Positions 6,983 through 9,522 of a DNA stretch of 9,522 nt are shown piece by piece. Each line of letters starts with the position of its first letter. Positions within the stretch are counted from its first letter, which is position 1. The position numbers were made by a program, and so were the translations under genes. This DNA is from SZUA-265 sp966249405 (lineage in GTDB: Bacteria; Myxococcota_A; Polyangia; Polyangiales; Polyangiaceae), in the NCBI GenBank assembly GCA_966249405.1, contig CBINDO010000317.1, positions 1 through 9,522 of the forward strand, read 5' to 3'. The notes under the pieces were generated by a model. The model did not search any database, was not told where the DNA came from, and was given only the letters and a program-made list of their open reading frames with translations.

Positions 6983-8152
6983 ATGTTCATACCTTTAAGT
7001 TACAACGTTCGTTCGCTGTTCGTTCGCAAGACGACCACGATCGCGACGGCCTTCGGTATCGCATTGGTCGTGTTCGTGCTGGCCTCGAGCCTGATGTTGT
7101 CCAACGGCATCAAACGCACGTTGGTGAGCACCGGCGCACCGGACCGTGCCATCGTTCTGCGCAAGGGAGCGGGCAACGAATTGGCGAGCAACATCGAGAC
7201 TCGCACCGTTGGCGTCATTCTTTCGACCACGGGCGTCAAGCTCGAAGGGCAGACGCCGCTCGGCGGTCCCGAGGTGGTCGTCGTGTTGTCGATGGAGAAG
7301 CTCGGCACCGACGGCAAGATCTCGAACGTCCAGGTTCGCGGCGTGACGCCCATGAGTTACAAGTTGCGCGGCGAGCTCAACATCATCGAAGGCCGAGCCG
7401 CGGCACCGGGCACCGACGAGGTGGTGATTGGTAAGGCGCTGCGCGGCCGTTTTGCCGGGCTCGATCTCAACCAGTCTTTCGAGCTGAAGAAGAACCGCCC
7501 GGTGAAGGTCGTTGGCGTGTTCGATGGGCACGGAAGTGGTTTCGACTCGGAGGTGTGGGCCGATCTCGATACCTTGCGCGCCACGTTTGGTCGCAACGGC
7601 GTGGCCTCGAGTGTGATCGTGCAGCTCGACTCGCAAGCGGCTTACGACGGCTTCAAAGCGGCCGTCGAACACGACAAGCAACTCGGCCTCGAGCCATTCC
7701 GCGAGAGCGAATACTACGAGAAGCAATCCGAGGGCACGAGCATCTTCGTGACGGCGCTCGGCATCGTGGTCACCTTCTTCTTCTCACTCGGCGCGATGAT
7801 CGGCGCGACCATCACCATGTACGCCGCAGTTGCTCAGCGCCGTCGTGAGATCGGCACGCTCCAGGCGCTCGGGTTTTCGCGTTTCGCCGTCCTCACGTCC
7901 TTCGTCTTCGAGTCGACGGTGCTGGCCTTCATCGGCGGCGCCTTCGGCGCCATCGCGAGCCTCGCGATGGGTACGGTGAAGTTCTCGATGATGAACTTCG
8001 CCACCTGGCAAGAGGTGACATTTTCCTTCGATCCGTCGATTGGCATCATCATTGGCGCGACCATTGCCGGCAGCGTCATGGGCGTGATCGGCGGGTTCTT
8101 TCCGGCGCTCACCGCAGCGCGTACTCCACCCATTGCTGCGATGCGCGGCTGA
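6983..8152 (+). CDS. ABC exporter permease 2, FtsX/MacB family
   Basis: A 389-residue second permease with the same plan as its neighbour: helix 1 (about 18-40), a periplasmic domain (about 41-252), and helices 2-4 (about 255-280, 302-328, 353-375). The coupling loop reads RRREIGTLQALGFSR (286-300), the family's usual R-EIG-L-ALGF pattern. The periplasmic domain is clearly different in sequence from permease 1 (for example IVLRKGAGNELAS at 57-69, absent from the neighbour). The two are therefore diverged paralogues, not a recent duplication. ATG 6983 begins one base after the preceding TGA, with GAAAGG at 6968-6973 nine bases upstream, indicating co-translation. Two distinct permeases with one separate ATPase recall LolCDE, whereas the adaptor gene at the head of the operon recalls MacAB or DevBCA; the substrate is unknown. 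Confidence 0.93.
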   Translation: MFIPLSYNVRSLFVRKTTTIATAFGIALVVFVLASSLMLSNGIKRTLVSTGAPDRAIVLRKGAGNELASNIETRTVGVILSTTGVKLEGQTPLGGPEVVVVLSMEKLGTDGKISNVQVRGVTPMSYKLRGELNIIEGRAAAPGTDEVVIGKALRGRFAGLDLNQSFELKKNRPVKVVGVFDGHGSGFDSEVWADLDTLRATFGRNGVASSVIVQLDSQAAYDGFKAAVEHDKQLGLEPFRESEYYEKQSEGTSIFVTALGIVVTFFFSLGAMIGATITMYAAVAQRRREIGTLQALGFSRFAVLTSFVFESTVLAFIGGAFGAIASLAMGTVKFSMMNFATWQEVTFSFDPSIGIIIGATIAGSVMGVIGGFFPALTAARTPPIAAMRG

Positions 8153-8181
8153 GGCGTACACGTCTCACTTCGAGGAAATTC

Positions 8182-8508
8182 ATGAGTTTGGCAACCATCG
8201 TATTCGCAACCATCGGCGTCGCTTCGGGCGTCGGTGGTTTCATGGGCTTTCGCAAGGCCCAGAGCAAAGCGTCCCTCATCGCCGGCGGAGTTTCGGGGGC
8301 AGCGTTGCTCGTGGCGGCAGGTCTCACCGCGACGGGGCACGTCACTGCCGGGCTCGCGTTCGGCGGCGTCACGTGTTTGGCGCTCGCCGGCCGCTTTTTG
8401 CCAGCTTACTTGCGCACGCGTAAGTTGATGCCCGCTGGCGTCATGGCGGCGCTCGCCAGCGGCGGCGTGCTCACGACGCTACTCGGGTTCTTATCCGCTG
8501 CGCCCTGA
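8182..8508 (+). CDS. Small four-helix membrane protein, TMEM14/FAX (UPF0136) family
   Basis: A 108-residue protein made almost wholly of four hydrophobic helices (about 4-23, 31-49, 53-71, 84-104). The pattern matches the TMEM14 family (PF03647): glycine-rich first helix, GGFMGFRKAQSKASLIAGG (18-36), and the RF...RTRKLMPAGVMA segment (71-89), where family members carry a similar R-F/K-x-MPAG motif. Known eukaryotic relatives are plastid FAX fatty-acid exporters and mitochondrial TMEM14C, needed for porphyrin transport. Bacterial members mostly lack an assigned function. GAGG at 8172-8175 sits 6 nt before ATG 8182, and the gene starts 29 nt after permease 2, so it is probably the last gene of the exporter operon. 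A role in the same transport process, possibly of a lipid or another hydrophobic molecule, is inference from context and from the family. Confidence 0.85.
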   Translation: MSLATIVFATIGVASGVGGFMGFRKAQSKASLIAGGVSGAALLVAAGLTATGHVTAGLAFGGVTCLALAGRFLPAYLRTRKLMPAGVMAALASGGVLTTLLGFLSAAP

Positions 8509-8527
8509 GTATCGCTACGCGCTTTCG

Positions 8528-9522
8528 CTAAACGGAGAGGCGCGGCATGCGTTGTCGCGCCTCTTGCACGAGTAGCCGCGTGTTCGCCCCCGACTCGAGC
8601 GTCGGAACGTGGCCTACGGTGATCAGGTGCTCCTTCGCTCGCGAGACCGCGACGTTCACCAGATTTACGCGCTCGTTCAGAAACCGCAACGAGGGCGCTT
8701 CGGTCACCGCCGTGGTGAACAAGATCACGCGCCGTTCGCCGCCTTGAAAGCGATGGACGGTGCCGAGCGCCACACCCGAGGTGTGGTTGGAGAGGAGCGA
8801 GAGTTGGTCGTCTTCGTCGCTCCCCATGGGGCGTTCGAGGGGGATCCGCGCTTGGCGAAGTTGTCGCCACAAGAGGTCGAGTTGTCCACGGAACGGCGTG
8901 ATTACGCCGATGTCCGCCGGAGTCAGTCCCGAGCGCAGTAGGTGACTCACCCAGCTCGCGACTTGTGCCACCTCGGCCTCGTTGCACCAACTGCCCAGCA
9001 GTCGCCGCTGCTGACCTTGGACAAAACTCACGAGCAAAGGGGCGTCGAGCTCGGCGACCGTCCCCACGCACGAGCGCGGCGTCGTGCGCGCGACCAAGCC
9101 GTAGTTGCACAGCCGTTCACACACGAGGGCGATCTCCGGCTGACAGCGGAAATGATCGATGAGCACGGGTCGCAGCGCCACAGCTCGGTCTGCGACGCTC
9201 TGCGCCGAAGTGTAACTGCTCTCGTAGGCTCGGAACGGCGTGAGCCATGCCCGGTGTTTTTCCTTGAACGGCTTGAGCAAGCGAGCTTCATCGGCTGCCG
9301 AGAGCTCGATCACGGGCTCGAGCTGATTCGTGTCGCCGATCACGAGCACCGCCTCCGCTCGCAGCAGTGCCGAGACCGCGTACGCAGGATGACATTGGCC
9401 GGCTTCGTCGATCACGACCTTCGATAGTGACTCGGGCTCCGGCGCGAAGTTGTTGCCCAAAGACAACAACGTGCAGCCCCAGACTGGAAACAGCCGCTGG
9501 AGCCACACGCCGGGCCCTTTCC
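8528..9522 (-). CDS. Superfamily 1 (UPF1/DNA2-like) DNA/RNA helicase, C-terminal part
   Basis: The frame is open to the right edge, so the gene is cut by the window and its N-terminus, including Walker A (motif I), is not seen. A GTG at 9508 opens a 326-residue reading but is almost certainly internal. Numbering from it, motif II is VVIDEAGQ (31-38), the DEAxQ form typical of SF1B enzymes, and motif III is GDTNQLEP (58-65). DHFRCQPEIA, the family's usual Y/F-R-C segment, follows. Further on are a VGVITPF-like motif IV (here IGVITPFRGQ), motif V VALGTVHRFQGGERR, and motif VI NVAVSRAKEHL. All ATP- and nucleic-acid-binding motifs of the visible part are intact. The protein ends about 30 residues past motif VI, without an extra C-terminal domain. 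Members unwind nucleic acids 5' to 3' in repair or RNA processing; which role applies here cannot be told. It converges on the exporter operon with a 19-base gap and appears unrelated to it. Confidence 0.9.
   Translation of the reverse strand, partial: KGPGVWLQRLFPVWGCTLLSLGNNFAPEPESLSKVVIDEAGQCHPAYAVSALLRAEAVLVIGDTNQLEPVIELSAADEARLLKPFKEKHRAWLTPFRAYESSYTSAQSVADRAVALRPVLIDHFRCQPEIALVCERLCNYGLVARTTPRSCVGTVAELDAPLLVSFVQGQQRRLLGSWCNEAEVAQVASWVSHLLRSGLTPADIGVITPFRGQLDLLWRQLRQARIPLERPMGSDEDDQLSLLSNHTSGVALGTVHRFQGGERRVILFTTAVTEAPSLRFLNERVNLVNVAVSRAKEHLITVGHVPTLESGANTRLLVQEARQRMPRLSV
8536..8564. terminator. Stem-loop at the meeting point of convergent transcripts
   Basis: AGAGGCGCG at 8536-8544 pairs perfectly with CGCGCCTCT at 8556-8564 around an 11-nt loop. 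It lies inside the last codons of the helicase gene and 28 nt past the stop of the TMEM14-type gene. The symmetric stem could slow or end transcription from either side, but neither side has a T-run: the plus strand continues TGCACG, the minus strand CCGTTTAGC. So it is at best an atypical terminator or a 3'-end stabiliser. Confidence 0.35.

Noticed and set aside
3817..8508. Antibiotic or bacteriocin biosynthesis cluster around the exporter
   Set aside because: No precursor peptide, synthetase or modification enzyme is visible in the window, so exporter cargo cannot be assigned on context.
8528..9508. Complete 326-residue helicase starting at GTG 9508
   Set aside because: The frame has no stop up to the window edge and lacks Walker A, which must lie further upstream, so it is called as a partial gene reaching 9522.

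Overview
This is a GC-rich window (clearly above 60% G+C by eye) in which nearly every base is coding. Gene content suggests a Gram-negative bacterium with an envelope-spanning exporter. The style (GTG starts, long secreted proteins of partly unknown type, a MacA/LolD/FtsX cluster) would fit Myxococcota/Polyangia, but that assignment is inference; there is no rRNA or other marker here.

Layout. (1) Positions 85-903, minus strand: cdsA, CDP-diacylglycerol synthase, complete. The 84 bases left of it hold no gene start I can support. (2) Positions 904-1072: divergent intergenic and leader region with a heptamer present three times in alternating orientation, able to form two mutually exclusive hairpins. 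(3) Positions 1073-3574, plus strand: a large exported protein with an unrecognised N-terminal region, a phosphodiester-glycosidase (NAGPA-type) domain, and a C-terminal region that looks like a second, degenerate copy of that domain. (4) Positions 3575-3816: non-coding, probably the exporter promoter region. (5) Positions 3817-8508, plus strand: a compact five-gene cluster of membrane-fusion protein, LolD/MacB-type ATPase, two different FtsX/MacB-type permeases and a small TMEM14/FAX-family membrane protein. Gaps are 34, -4 (ATGA overlap), 1 and 29 nt, so it is very likely one operon. (6) Positions 8528-9522, minus strand: the C-terminal two thirds or less of a superfamily 1 (UPF1/DNA2-like) helicase. 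It converges on the operon and runs off the right edge. A 9-bp perfect stem-loop lies where the two transcripts meet.

How the genes may work together. The exporter would use the ATPase dimer to drive a heterodimer of the two permeases, coupled to a periplasmic adaptor. No outer-membrane TolC-like channel and no cargo gene are visible, so the substrate is unknown. The TMEM14-type protein, whose relatives in eukaryotic organelles move fatty acids or porphyrins, hints at a lipid or other hydrophobic cargo, but this is only inference. The flanking cdsA and helicase are housekeeping-type genes with no evident link to the exporter.

The most unusual items are the tandem active-plus-degenerate glycosidase protein, the association of a TMEM14-family gene with a four-component MacA-LolD-FtsX-FtsX exporter, and the switch-like repeats in the divergent leader. 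No mobile element, CRISPR array, tRNA or rRNA was seen.
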